Below are positions 1-8,550 of a stretch of DNA of 64,000 nt, one piece after another. Numbering within the stretch: the first letter of the stretch is position 1; every line of letters starts with the position of its first letter. The notes under the pieces were generated by a model. It was not told the origin of the DNA and made no database searches. It worked only from the letters and a program-made list of their open reading frames with translations. A program made the position numbers and the translations under genes. The stretch comes from Leeuwenhoekiella nanhaiensis (GTDB lineage: Bacteria > Bacteroidota > Bacteroidia > Flavobacteriales > Flavobacteriaceae): NCBI RefSeq assembly GCF_002744755.1, contig NZ_KZ319290.1, forward strand, positions 257,750 to 321,749, in the 5' to 3' direction.

Positions 1-1
1 T

Positions 2-370
2 TACGATGTAGTAGCTACAGCCACTGATGCTGTCAGTAATGTTTCAACTGATGCTACAGTTGATGAACTTACGATTGATACTACGCCACCTACGGTTCCA
101 ACGGTAGATCCTTTGGTAACGAATGACAACACTCCAACAATCACCGGAACTGCTGACTCTGCTGATGATTTGGTAGTGGTTGTAGCCGGAGTTACTTATA
201 CCGAAGGTGACGGAAATTTAGTTGACAACGGTGATAACACCTGGACGCTGACAATCCCGAGTCCGCTTGCTGATGGCACTTACGATGTGATGGCTACGGC
301 TACTGATAATTTTGGAAATTCCAGTTCTGATGTTACTACAAACGAACTCACGATTCAAACTGCAATTGCA
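2..370 (+). repeat. Tandem Ig-like coding repeats, period 279 bp
   Basis: The segment coding TYDVVATATD...DELTI at about 2-80 recurs at 281-360 as TYDVMATATD...NELTI. The spacing is exactly 279 bp (93 codons). Similarity is clear at protein level and partial at DNA level. The repeat array probably continues upstream of the window. Confidence 0.75.
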
Positions 371-1492
371 ACCGGAAACCCGCAACAGGCTTTCTGTATT
401 AGCGAAGCAGCTGTGGTAGCAGATTTGGAACTCGATCAGGATACCGTAATCTGGTATGATGCAGCAACAGGAGGTAATGTGCTTCTAGACGATACCCTGC
501 TGGAAGATGGAAAAATTTATTATGCCGCTTTGGTAGTACTGGGAGTTGAGGTTGATGCTCGCTTCGCAGTCACAGTTACATTGACTAACCCGGTTACTCC
601 AACGATTAGTGCTTCTGTAAATGCTCCCTGTCTCGGGGCCGAAGTTACCTATACAACGCAGTCAGGTATGAATAACTACAATTGGCAGGTATCCGCATCA
701 GGTAATGTGATTTCGGGAGGTTCAGCCACAGATAATTTTGTGGTCGTGATTTGGGATATTCCGGGTAATGAAAGCGTTTCGGTAAGTTATGAAGCGGGTG
801 CAGGATGTATTCTCGATACTCCGGCTTCCCTAGAAGTTATTCCGGTAGCCTGTTCAGACTTAATAGTTACCAAAACCGTAGATAACGATATGCCTGCAAT
901 AGGTGAGACCGTGGTTTATACCGTGACCGTTCAGAATAATGGTTCTGTGAGTATCAGTCTTATAGAGGTTGAAGACAAGCTTCCGTCAGATCTGGAGTTG
1001 GTGAGTTTCCAAACTTCAATAGGAACCTATAACTCCTCTACAGGAATTTGGCTAATACCAGAACTTGCAGCAAACGACAGTGCCGTATTGACGGTTTCGG
1101 CACGCGTAAAGGATGGCGAAAATTATCTGAATCGAGCGCGTATTATTAATTCTTACCCTCTGGATTTAGATGCTGATAACAATCTAGCTGAAGTTGACCT
1201 TAACCCGGATTGTCTAATGGTCTTTAATGAGTTTTCACCAAATGGTGACGATATAAATGACTTGTTTAAAATACGCTGTCTTGAGCAGTATCCTGAAAAT
1301 ACTTTATTGATTTTTAATCGTGTAGGGCAAAAGGTTTTCTCAAGTGTAAACTACAAGAATGATTGGGATGGTATTGCCAACGTAACTACAGGTTTCAATA
1401 CCTCAAAAGGTCTCCCTAGTGGCACTTATTATTATGTACTGGAGATAAACGGAGGACGTACACTCAAAGGTTGGTTGTATCTGGCAAACTAA
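2..1492 (+). CDS. 3' part of a large modular surface adhesin with T9SS type B C-terminal domain
   Basis: The reading frame is open from base 2, so the N-terminus lies outside the window; a start at 113 would be artificial. Visible modules in order are the tail of one Ig/cadherin-like repeat, one complete similar repeat (motif TYDVxATATD recurs 93 codons apart, at bases 2 and 281), a Cys-containing Ig-like module, a PKD-like module, and a DUF11-type module beginning near DLIVTKTVDNDMP. The last about 90 residues (FNEFSPNGDDINDLFKI to TLKGWLYLAN) match the gliding-motility-associated, type B sorting domain used by the type IX secretion system. Family knowledge says such proteins are exported to the cell surface like SprB. 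The next two genes, an SprF-like and a PorE-like protein, fit that role. The actual ligand is unknown. Confidence 0.9.
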   Translation, partial: YDVVATATDAVSNVSTDATVDELTIDTTPPTVPTVDPLVTNDNTPTITGTADSADDLVVVVAGVTYTEGDGNLVDNGDNTWTLTIPSPLADGTYDVMATATDNFGNSSSDVTTNELTIQTAIATGNPQQAFCISEAAVVADLELDQDTVIWYDAATGGNVLLDDTLLEDGKIYYAALVVLGVEVDARFAVTVTLTNPVTPTISASVNAPCLGAEVTYTTQSGMNNYNWQVSASGNVISGGSATDNFVVVIWDIPGNESVSVSYEAGAGCILDTPASLEVIPVACSDLIVTKTVDNDMPAIGETVVYTVTVQNNGSVSISLIEVEDKLPSDLELVSFQTSIGTYNSSTGIWLIPELAANDSAVLTVSARVKDGENYLNRARIINSYPLDLDADNNLAEVDLNPDCLMVFNEFSPNGDDINDLFKIRCLEQYPENTLLIFNRVGQKVFSSVNYKNDWDGIANVTTGFNTSKGLPSGTYYYVLEINGGRTLKGWLYLAN

Positions 1493-1514
1493 AAAACTTC
1501 AAAAAGCGATAATT

Positions 1515-2441
1515 ATGATTTTTAAAATTAAAACCATCATACTGCTAATACTGGCTTTTTTCAGCTATGTCTTTGAGGTTTTCGCACAGCAAAACCCAAA
1601 CTACACGCAGTATATGTACAATACAATGACTATTAATCCGGCTTATGTGGGTTCTACTGATTATTTCAATATAACAGCTGACTATAAAGCACAGCTTACG
1701 GGTATAGATGGGGCTCCGGAAACTAATAATGTGGGGTTTGAGAGTCCAGTCACTTATAACGTGGGGCTGGGACTCAATATCACCCGAGATGTGTTAGGGC
1801 CAATAGAAGATGTGAAAATAGATGGTAATTTTTCCTATTCCTTTCAGGTTGGGGTTGATACCTATCTCGCTTTTGGTCTCAAAGCAGGCTTTAGAGTGCT
1901 CAATGTTGATTTTACCAAGGGTATCTACGAAAATCCAAATGACCCCGCGTTTATGAATAATATTGATAACGAGTTTTTGGGAGTTTTGGGAGCCGGAACC
2001 TACCTGTATACTGATAAATGGTATTTGGGGTTATCTACCCCTAATTTCTTTTCGCAGGAATATTTTGATGAGGAAGATACCCGTGTGGAGACCGAAGAGA
2101 TGAGTATTTTTTTAATCGGTGGATATATTTTTGACATCGGCAGTAGAACCAGGTTTAAGCCCGCAGTGTTATTTGATTACGTGCAAGGGGCACCCTTGCG
2201 TACTAATCTTTCTGCAAATTTTCTATTATACGAGAAACTAACACTGGGTTTGGCTTATAGTATGGATGCTTCGGTAGGAGCGCTGGCCGGTTTTCAAATT
2301 ACCGATTCGATTTTTATAGGTTATGCCTATGAATACAATACCTCAGATTTTAATCAATATAACGACGGTAGTCACGAGTTGCTGATTAAATTTTCTTTGG
2401 CCCGTAAACGCGGTGCCACTTATTCACCCAGATTCTTTTAA
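1515..2441 (+). CDS. PorP/SprF family type IX secretion outer membrane protein
   Basis: The 308-residue protein has an N-terminal signal peptide ending near EVFAQQ, followed by the family hallmark NPNYTQYMYNTMTINPAYVGS, a beta-barrel-like remainder (alternating aromatic and polar strands) and a C-terminal strand. The PorP/SprF family are outer membrane barrels; SprF in gliding flavobacteria is needed for secretion of its neighbour SprB, a type B cargo. The gene starts 22 bp after the adhesin stop and 17 bp before the next gene, so the three probably form one operon and this is the dedicated partner for the adhesin. The family call is firm; the partner role is inferred from position. Confidence 0.93.
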   Translation: MIFKIKTIILLILAFFSYVFEVFAQQNPNYTQYMYNTMTINPAYVGSTDYFNITADYKAQLTGIDGAPETNNVGFESPVTYNVGLGLNITRDVLGPIEDVKIDGNFSYSFQVGVDTYLAFGLKAGFRVLNVDFTKGIYENPNDPAFMNNIDNEFLGVLGAGTYLYTDKWYLGLSTPNFFSQEYFDEEDTRVETEEMSIFLIGGYIFDIGSRTRFKPAVLFDYVQGAPLRTNLSANFLLYEKLTLGLAYSMDASVGALAGFQITDSIFIGYAYEYNTSDFNQYNDGSHELLIKFSLARKRGATYSPRFF

Positions 2442-2458
2442 AACCCAAACGACAGACT

Positions 2459-4381
2459 ATGAAGATCTATTTGTTTTTTTTAACCCTGATTTTAAGTACT
2501 GCCGGTTTTAGTCAAAAAAAGCTGGAAGAGGCAAACCAGTTGCACGACACATTCAGGTATGTTGATGCGGCTAAAGCTTATGAGGAGTACCTTGCAGAGG
2601 CCAAAGATGTAGCAACTTTAACCTGGATGCGTATAGGTGATACGTATTACAATTTAAAGGAGTATCAAAAAGCTAACGAGGCTTATAAAAAGTGGTACGA
2701 AGATCCAACACACGAATTAAACGTGCGACAGGGGTATCAATATCTGGATTCTTTCAGAAGATTGAAACGTTATGATGAGGCGCATACAATTGTAGAACGC
2801 TATTATAAAGAGTACAGTACTAAAGAAAAACTGACGGCTTATTACGAAGAACGCGACCGTTTTGAGGAACTTATAAAGAATGACACCTTATATACCGTCA
2901 AGAATGCTGCATTTAATTCGGCTTATGCCGATTTTGGTGGAAGTTTTTTAGAAGACCAATTTGTTTTTTCGTCATCAAGAAATAAAACGGATAATGAAAT
3001 CACAGACAGGGATTATACGCCTTACCTGTCTTTATACAGTTTACAGATTTCAGAAGCTAACCCCGGTCAAAATCCTCAATTATTTAATGAGCAGATTGAA
3101 AGTCCTTATCACGATGCTACAGCATGTTTCACGGCAGATGGCAAAACGATGTATTATGCTTCCAGTTTTCAAAGTGGAAAAAAGAAGGTCTTTGATGGAG
3201 ATAAACGCAATCATTTTAAAATTTACCGGGTTGACCTTACAAAAAAGAAGCCGGTAAAAGAATTGCTTCCTTTTAATGTTGAGGGGTATTCTACAGGTCA
3301 TCCATACCTCACTGAAGATGGGTCAAAATTGTTTTTTGCCTCAGATATGCCCGGAGGCTACGGGAAGGCAGACATTTATGTGTGTGATGTGTATCCTGAT
3401 GGTACGTTTTCAAAACCCAGAAATCTGGGTCCGTTACTTAACAGTACGACAGATGATTTCTTTCCCTATTTTAAAGGTGATGTTTTGTATTTCAGCTCTG
3501 CCGGCCACGTGGGTTTTGGAGGTCTTGATATGTACAAATCCTTTTATAAAGACGGTATTTATGGAACTCCTATAAATTTGGGTCCTGTGATCAATACCAA
3601 CGCAGATGATTTTGCCTACGTAGAAGGTAAGACACCTAATACGGGTTATTTTTCATCGGATCGGGCAGGCGGTAAAGGCGATGATGATATTTATGAGTTT
3701 ACTTACAATCTGGAGCTTTGCCAGCAATTTGTTTCAGGAACGGTTTACGATTTGGAAACCCGGCAGCCCTTAGCAGATGCAACCGTTACGCTATATATAA
3801 ATGAAAATGAGAAATTTAGTGAGGTACGAACAGATGAAAACGGTGCTTACCGGCTTGAAGTTCTTTGTGAAACAAACTATACCATTGAGGCACACAAAGC
3901 AGGCTATAGTAAAGATGGTTTGAATTTAAATACTGATGTGACACCGGGTAGAACGATGAAGCTGCTCGATTTTAAAATCAAAGATCTCTCTGAAATATTT
4001 ACCACAGATGGGGATGTCGAAAAAATCAAGGTTGATCCCATCTATTTTGAATATTACCGATACAATATCAATTCGGTAGCGGCAATTCAGCTTCAAAAGG
4101 TAGTAGATGTTATGAATGCGTATCCTGATATGATTATAAAAATCGAGTCACACACAGATCAACGAGGTACTGATTATTTTAATAAGGAATTGTCAACCAA
4201 TCGTGCAGAAGCCACACGTGACTGGCTTATAAGCCGTGGAATTGCTGCAAACCGTATTGAAAGTGCCATTGGTTATGGCGAAAGCCGTCCCATAAATATT
4301 TGTAACGAAAAAGGAGCTAATTGTACAGAAGTGGAATATTCTGAAAATAGAAGATCTGAGTTTATCGTGGTCAAACGATAA
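2459..4381 (+). CDS. PorE-like OmpA family protein (TPR, beta-propeller, CarboxypepD-reg, OmpA)
   Basis: The 640-residue protein starts with a signal peptide (to about FSQ, residue 19). It then has TPR-like helices (about 25-130), PD40/WD40-type propeller blades (about 150-405, for example FSSSR, YYAS, FFASD, YFSSD motifs), a carboxypeptidase-regulatory-like beta-sandwich (about 410-495) and a C-terminal OmpA peptidoglycan-binding domain (about 520-640; IESHTDQRGTDYFN, LSTNRA, GYGES, ENRRSEF). This order is the one known for PorE of the T9SS, which tethers outer membrane parts to peptidoglycan. It ends the adhesin/SprF-like operon and is followed by a strong terminator. It is probably a paralogue serving this adhesin rather than the core PorE; that distinction is inferred. 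Confidence 0.9.
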   Translation: MKIYLFFLTLILSTAGFSQKKLEEANQLHDTFRYVDAAKAYEEYLAEAKDVATLTWMRIGDTYYNLKEYQKANEAYKKWYEDPTHELNVRQGYQYLDSFRRLKRYDEAHTIVERYYKEYSTKEKLTAYYEERDRFEELIKNDTLYTVKNAAFNSAYADFGGSFLEDQFVFSSSRNKTDNEITDRDYTPYLSLYSLQISEANPGQNPQLFNEQIESPYHDATACFTADGKTMYYASSFQSGKKKVFDGDKRNHFKIYRVDLTKKKPVKELLPFNVEGYSTGHPYLTEDGSKLFFASDMPGGYGKADIYVCDVYPDGTFSKPRNLGPLLNSTTDDFFPYFKGDVLYFSSAGHVGFGGLDMYKSFYKDGIYGTPINLGPVINTNADDFAYVEGKTPNTGYFSSDRAGGKGDDDIYEFTYNLELCQQFVSGTVYDLETRQPLADATVTLYINENEKFSEVRTDENGAYRLEVLCETNYTIEAHKAGYSKDGLNLNTDVTPGRTMKLLDFKIKDLSEIFTTDGDVEKIKVDPIYFEYYRYNINSVAAIQLQKVVDVMNAYPDMIIKIESHTDQRGTDYFNKELSTNRAEATRDWLISRGIAANRIESAIGYGESRPINICNEKGANCTEVEYSENRRSEFIVVKR

Positions 4382-4727
4382 TGAAGAATTAAGATTGTAG
4401 CAGCCAATGCTGTTTAATTCGGGGGAGAGGCCCGAAGCTTTAAAGCTTCGGGCTTTAATTTTATAGGAGCTTAGTTTTTAATCTGAAATGTTAAAGTGCA
4501 GGCTAATGTGTTAAAATTTGAAAAAAATGAGGAATTCCGTATAAAATAATCCCTGGTATTTTAGTTCTTTGAAATGGCTGAAAAAATAATTAGTCTTTGA
4601 AAAATTTCAGTCAAGTGATTTCAAAAAAGGATGGCAGATCACACTCCTATTTATATTAATTCGTAAGCTGTAGGGGGCGTATCGGGTTAATTATTTGAGT
4701 GCTGGTTTGCCTTTTTTTCTTTCCTTC
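4382..4727. other. Intergenic region between convergent genes
   Basis: This 346-bp AT-rich stretch separates the plus-strand adhesin operon from the minus-strand gntP gene. Apart from the terminator at 4430-4462 and two loosely similar TCTTTGAAA copies near 4570 and 4595, nothing was recognised. No plausible small gene or structured RNA was found. Confidence 0.6.
4430..4462 (+). terminator. Rho-independent terminator after the adhesin operon
   Basis: A perfect 24-nt palindrome at 4430-4453 (arms GCCCGAAGCTTT) is followed by TTTAATTTT. It lies 49 bp after the OmpA-family stop codon. Confidence 0.85.
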
Positions 4728-6071
4728 CTATGCACCTAGAAGATTAAAAGCCAAAAGCAAAAGAATAAAACCGATAACACCTTGTAAAAAGGTAGCAAAA
4801 GTATGTGTGCGATAGGCTTCTTTCACACTCATTTCCCCAAGCTGACTTACGATCCAGAAATACGAATCATTGGCGTGCGAAACAGTTACAGATCCGGCTC
4901 CTATGGCTAATATGGCCCAGACTTTTCCCGTCTCTGAATCAAGACCCAGTGCAGGAAGCAGGGGCAAAAGTATTGATGAGACCGTAATCAGCGCAACTGT
5001 TGATGAGCCCTGCGCAGACTTGAGAACTGCAGCAAGCAAAAAGGGAATCACCAGACCAATTGATGCATTAAAGTGCAAAGTCTCAAATCCCTGAGTGAGG
5101 TTAGCTTGTTGGATTACACTTCCCAGCGCACCTCCCATAGCGGTAATCAATAGTATAGGTGCAGCCTGCTGTATCCCTTTTTTAATAACGTCATTGATTG
5201 ATAGGTCTTGCTTGAAACACAGGTAAAAAGCAGTCAGTACACCCACTAAAAGTGCGATAACCGGGTCACCCAAAAATTCAAGGGCAACAATCACATAGTA
5301 CAAACCGGCTATTGCGGATAAAAACGGAGTAAATGCCGCAAACGCCATAAGAAGAATGGGTAACGCGAGAGGAATAATAGCCAGACTGAAATTTAAGTTT
5401 GAACGGGTTTCCTGCTCCTGAGTGGTATGAGCTGCTATTTCTGTTAAGCTTTCTTCAAACTTTCCCTTCCGGAACAAATAGTAAGCATAGAAACCCCCTA
5501 TGAGCATAAGAATCAGAGCAAAGAAGCCACCCCCAAGCAGAAGTACGTAAAGATTTTTCAGCTGTAAATTTGCAGCTGCTGCGAGAGGTCCGGGGGTGGG
5601 GGGCACCAGGACGTGAGCAGAAAACAAGCCGGTTGAAAGCGCAATGGTGAGACCATTGCGTTTAAGCCGATTTCCCAGCGCCATTTTTTTGGCCAAGGGT
5701 GCCAAAATAACAAATGCGGCATCACAAAAAACCGGTATCGAAACAATATAACCCAATCCGCTTACAACAAAAGGTAGCGGCAATCTGCGAAATTTCTTAA
5801 GAATAGTCTGGGCGATAACCTGAGTCGCGTTTGTTGCTTCAAGCGCTGCGCCTATAAAAGAGCCAAAAAGAATAAGCAATCCTATGTTTTGAAACATGTT
5901 TCCAAAACCTACAGAAATGACTTTTGGGATTTCGATTAAAGGAGTTTGTAGCAGCATTGCCAGTCCCAGAGCACTTATAAGCAACACAAAAAACGGATGC
6001 CAGCGCAAATAACTGGTGCCAATAATGATCCAAATAATAACAATGCCAATAAAGAGAAGGTCTAAACCCAT
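4728..6071 (-). CDS. GntP family permease (gluconate/glycerate-type H+ symporter)
   Basis: This is a 447-residue polytopic membrane protein with about 12 hydrophobic segments. It has GntP-family features: GLLILFGSFIGAALEATNAT, a central VPPTPGPLAAA motif, GGALGSVIQQ, KSAQGSSTVA and GAGSVTVSHANDSYFW near the C-terminus. The ATG at 6071 was preferred over an upstream in-frame ATG at 6128 because it begins MGLDLLFIG at a natural N-terminus and sits 1 bp after the glycerate kinase stop; the longer form would extend into that gene. Coupling to a glycerate kinase suggests uptake of glycerate or a related sugar acid. The substrate is inferred. Confidence 0.9.
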   Translation of the reverse strand: MGLDLLFIGIVIIWIIIGTSYLRWHPFFVLLISALGLAMLLQTPLIEIPKVISVGFGNMFQNIGLLILFGSFIGAALEATNATQVIAQTILKKFRRLPLPFVVSGLGYIVSIPVFCDAAFVILAPLAKKMALGNRLKRNGLTIALSTGLFSAHVLVPPTPGPLAAAANLQLKNLYVLLLGGGFFALILMLIGGFYAYYLFRKGKFEESLTEIAAHTTQEQETRSNLNFSLAIIPLALPILLMAFAAFTPFLSAIAGLYYVIVALEFLGDPVIALLVGVLTAFYLCFKQDLSINDVIKKGIQQAAPILLITAMGGALGSVIQQANLTQGFETLHFNASIGLVIPFLLAAVLKSAQGSSTVALITVSSILLPLLPALGLDSETGKVWAILAIGAGSVTVSHANDSYFWIVSQLGEMSVKEAYRTHTFATFLQGVIGFILLLLAFNLLGA

Positions 6072-6072
6072 A

Positions 6073-7197
6073 TCAAATAAAATCTTTAAGGGTATGCGCA
6101 ACTTTATCACTGAGTAGCCGGGCTGCATTTTTCTTTGCGTACTCCAGAGTCATAGCTTCGGTTTTGATGGCAAAAGCTCCCGTAAAACCACAGTCCATTA
6201 AAACCTGAGGATCAGCCGTAACACCACCCGAGTAGAGCAATACCGGTTTTCGGTGCTTTTGTGCTAAGGCAGCAATCTTAAAAGGTACTTTGCCAAATGT
6301 ACTCTGGTCGTCAGTGCGCCCTTCACCGGTAATAATAAGGTCTGCCTGTTTTATTTGATCTTCAAGTCCGGTAAGTTCTGCCAAAATATCAAAACCATTT
6401 TTGAGTTCTGCATCAGTAAATGCAAGCATTCCTGCGGCCGTACCTCCGGCGGCACCGCCACCTTCCTGATCCAGAATTTTTTTCTCAGTCTCTTTTTCCA
6501 GCATTGTCCCAAACCGAACCGTCGCGCGTTCAAGCCGATCAATAATATCTGGCGTAGCCCCTTTTTGCGCAGCATAGATAAATGCAGCACCATGTATTCC
6601 GGTAAGTTTGTTTTGCACATCACAGGCAATAGTAAATCGGCTGCTTTTTAATTCAGGTACGAGATTTTCGGCATTAATTGCTCTACACTTTTCAAGTGTA
6701 GCGCCGCTCGCATCAAGTGTATTTCCATTTGCATCCAGAAGTTTTCCGCCCAAAGCATTAAAAATTCCCGTAGCTACATCATGAGTCGCGCTGCCACCTA
6801 TGCCTAAAATTATATGTTCTTTACCCCGCTCAAGCGCGTGACGTATTTGTAAACCGGTACCGTAAGTTGAGGTGTTTAAAGGGTTTTGTTCTTCGGGTTT
6901 TAGCAGGGCAAGACCTGAAGCCTGGGAAAGCTCAATCCATACCGTTTTTGAATCTGCAAATTCAAAATAAGGGGCTGTAAGTGCCCGGCCTAGGGGATCC
7001 TGAGTTTCTACAGCAATGCACTTCCCAAGGTTGAGTGCACCCAATACCTCAAAGGCTCCCTCACCGCCGTCGGAGAAGGGGAGTAGTTTGCATTGTGCCT
7101 GTGGTAAGCATCTTTCGATACCTGAGGCAATAGCGCGTGCTACTTCAGAAGCGCTAAGACTTTCTTTAAAGGAATCTGGTGCAACAAGGATTTTCAA
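6073..7197 (-). CDS. glxK: Glycerate kinase (GlxK/GarK family)
   Basis: The 374-residue protein matches type I glycerate kinases (PF02595), which phosphorylate D-glycerate to a phosphoglycerate feeding lower glycolysis. Visible family motifs are the N-terminal MKILVAPDSFKESLSA, LLPFSDGGEGAFEVL, the glycine-rich GIGGSATHDVATG, EGGGAAGGTAAGM and IITGEGRTDDQSTFGK. Length is normal for the family. The permease gene follows with a 1-bp gap, so the two form a carbohydrate-acid utilisation unit. No regulator gene is adjacent. Confidence 0.93.
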   Translation of the reverse strand: MKILVAPDSFKESLSASEVARAIASGIERCLPQAQCKLLPFSDGGEGAFEVLGALNLGKCIAVETQDPLGRALTAPYFEFADSKTVWIELSQASGLALLKPEEQNPLNTSTYGTGLQIRHALERGKEHIILGIGGSATHDVATGIFNALGGKLLDANGNTLDASGATLEKCRAINAENLVPELKSSRFTIACDVQNKLTGIHGAAFIYAAQKGATPDIIDRLERATVRFGTMLEKETEKKILDQEGGGAAGGTAAGMLAFTDAELKNGFDILAELTGLEDQIKQADLIITGEGRTDDQSTFGKVPFKIAALAQKHRKPVLLYSGGVTADPQVLMDCGFTGAFAIKTEAMTLEYAKKNAARLLSDKVAHTLKDFI

Positions 7198-7207
7198 TTA
7201 AAAAGAC

Positions 7208-7232
7208 TTAAGATTCAGTAAGTTAATCTTAA
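7208..7232. promoter_or_regulatory. 8-bp inverted repeat upstream of glycerate kinase
   Basis: TTAAGATT at 7208-7215 and AATCTTAA at 7225-7232 form perfect arms around a 9-nt centre in the 85-bp gap between rpe and glxK. It could be an operator or a weak AT-rich hairpin. This is low confidence because such repeats arise by chance in AT-rich DNA. Confidence 0.25.
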
Positions 7233-7282
7233 AATTTTAAACGGAAAAATCGTCGAGGCCCTTTTGGGATGAGCGATAGAGG

Positions 7283-7942
7283 TCAGGAAATAAGCTTCTT
7301 AAGCTGAGAGATGGTTTCAACAGGGTCCTGAGCTTTGAAGACAAAGCTTCCGGCAACCAGAACATCGGCACCACTATCTATTAGTTTCGCCGCATTTTGA
7401 TCGGTCACGCCGCCGTCAATTTCAATTAGGGTAGAGGCATTGTGGGTGATGATAATTTCTTTAAGGGATCTAATCTTTTTATAGGTGTTTTCTATAAAGC
7501 TTTGGCCCCCAAAACCGGGGTTTACGCTCATAATGATCACGATATCAATATCTGAAATAATGTCTTTTAAAAGATCTACGGGTGTATGAGGATTAAGAGC
7601 GACACCGGCTTTCATACCTGCGGCTTTTATCGCCTGAAGCGTTCGATGTAAATGCGTGCAGGCTTCATAGTGTACCGTAAGGTGGGTCGCACCTAAATCA
7701 GCAAAAGTCTGGATGTAGCGATCGGGATCTACAATCATCAGGTGAACATCAATGACCTTGGTAGCGTGACGGGTAATAGCCTGTACAACAGGCATTCCAA
7801 AAGAGATATTGGGCACAAAAACCCCATCCATAATATCTACGTGAAACCAGTCTGCTTCACTGGCATTTACCATTTTTATATCCCGCTCGAGGTTTGCAAA
7901 ATCTGCAGCGAGTAGGGAAGGGGCTAGGTATGTAGGTTTCAT
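7283..7942 (-). CDS. rpe: Ribulose-phosphate 3-epimerase
   Basis: The 219-residue TIM-barrel enzyme interconverts ribulose 5-phosphate and xylulose 5-phosphate in the pentose phosphate pathway. The signature HVDIMDGVFVPNISFG, the metal-binding HLMIVDP, MSVNPGFGGQSF (phosphate loop) and EIDGGV are all present. Length is standard. It lies 18 bp downstream of the BLUF gene and 85 bp upstream of glycerate kinase on the same strand, so cotranscription with the BLUF gene is likely. Confidence 0.97.
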   Translation of the reverse strand: MKPTYLAPSLLAADFANLERDIKMVNASEADWFHVDIMDGVFVPNISFGMPVVQAITRHATKVIDVHLMIVDPDRYIQTFADLGATHLTVHYEACTHLHRTLQAIKAAGMKAGVALNPHTPVDLLKDIISDIDIVIIMSVNPGFGGQSFIENTYKKIRSLKEIIITHNASTLIEIDGGVTDQNAAKLIDSGADVLVAGSFVFKAQDPVETISQLKKLIS

Positions 7943-7960
7943 TTAATATGTTTTAAAGTA

Positions 7961-8371
7961 TTAATGCATTTTGGCCAAAATATTCTCTAGAATAGAAATG
8001 GTTGAGTTGATTTTTTGATTTTCTAAAAGTTTCAGATTTAAAAGATAATTATTCAGTTTGTCTAAAACCAGTTTGTTTTTTGGCACTAGAAAGCCAGATT
8101 CGTAATCGCTAAAAATTCGATTCTCAGATTCATCTTCTAATATCTGGGTGACATTTTTATGTCTTTTATCATTTTTTATTTTACTAAATAATGCGAGAAC
8201 TTCGTTTTTATTTCCTTCCAGAAGCTGTAAAAAATTCCCATCTCGATAAACTAGAAACCCTGAAATATCCAATTCTTTATTCCAATCTGCAACATTGTCT
8301 AAAATATCTTGAATAGCATTTGGTGTAGTTGAATTAGAAGAATCACTGAGATAAATTAAATAATAAAACAT
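7961..8371 (-). CDS. Stand-alone BLUF domain photoreceptor with atypical output residues
   Basis: The 136-residue protein is a single BLUF (blue light using FAD) domain of about 95 residues plus a helical C-terminal tail. The flavin-pocket residues are kept: Tyr7 (LIYLS), Asn31 (WNKELDISG) and Gln49 (FLQLLEG). The DKRH motif is also present. The segment that normally reads F-x-x-W-x-M-G-F is IFSDYESGF here, so the Trp is Tyr90 and the Met is Ser92. Family knowledge says these two residues take part in signal output. The protein has no attached effector, so it would act through a partner. It begins 13 bp after the rpoD terminator hairpin tract and leads into rpe. Confidence 0.88.
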   Translation of the reverse strand: MFYYLIYLSDSSNSTTPNAIQDILDNVADWNKELDISGFLVYRDGNFLQLLEGNKNEVLALFSKIKNDKRHKNVTQILEDESENRIFSDYESGFLVPKNKLVLDKLNNYLLNLKLLENQKINSTISILENILAKMH

Positions 8372-8383
8372 AAGCTAAAGTTA

Positions 8384-8418
8384 TGAAATAAAAAATCCCC
8401 GGTAATCAGCCGGGGATT
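8384..8418 (-). terminator. Terminator downstream of rpoD
   Basis: On the minus strand AATCCCCGG (8418-8410), a 7-nt loop and CCGGGGATT (8402-8394) form a 9-bp stem, followed by TTTTTATTTC. It lies about 130 bp after the rpoD stop and just before the BLUF start codon at 8371. Confidence 0.85.
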
Positions 8419-8550
8419 CATTCATCAATCAAAAAACGAACAGTTATGATGAACTGTTGTTGCTTTAAATATTTTTATTTTAGGGTTGCAGGCAATTTAA
8501 TAAAAAACCTGCTTATCTCCTTATTTTTAACGAATTCTTGTAAAAAGCGC

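Noticed and set aside
113-1492. Complete adhesin gene starting at 113
   Set aside because: The frame is open from base 2 with matching repeat sequence before 113; the gene is truncated by the window.
4560-4610. Direct repeats of TCTTTGAAA in the intergenic region as a regulatory array or small RNA
   Set aside because: Only two imperfect copies occur in AT-rich DNA with no further structure.
7208-7232. Rho-independent terminator after rpe
   Set aside because: The inverted repeat is AT-rich with a 9-nt loop and lies 50 bp beyond the stop; it could equally be chance or an operator, so it is kept only as a weak regulatory site.
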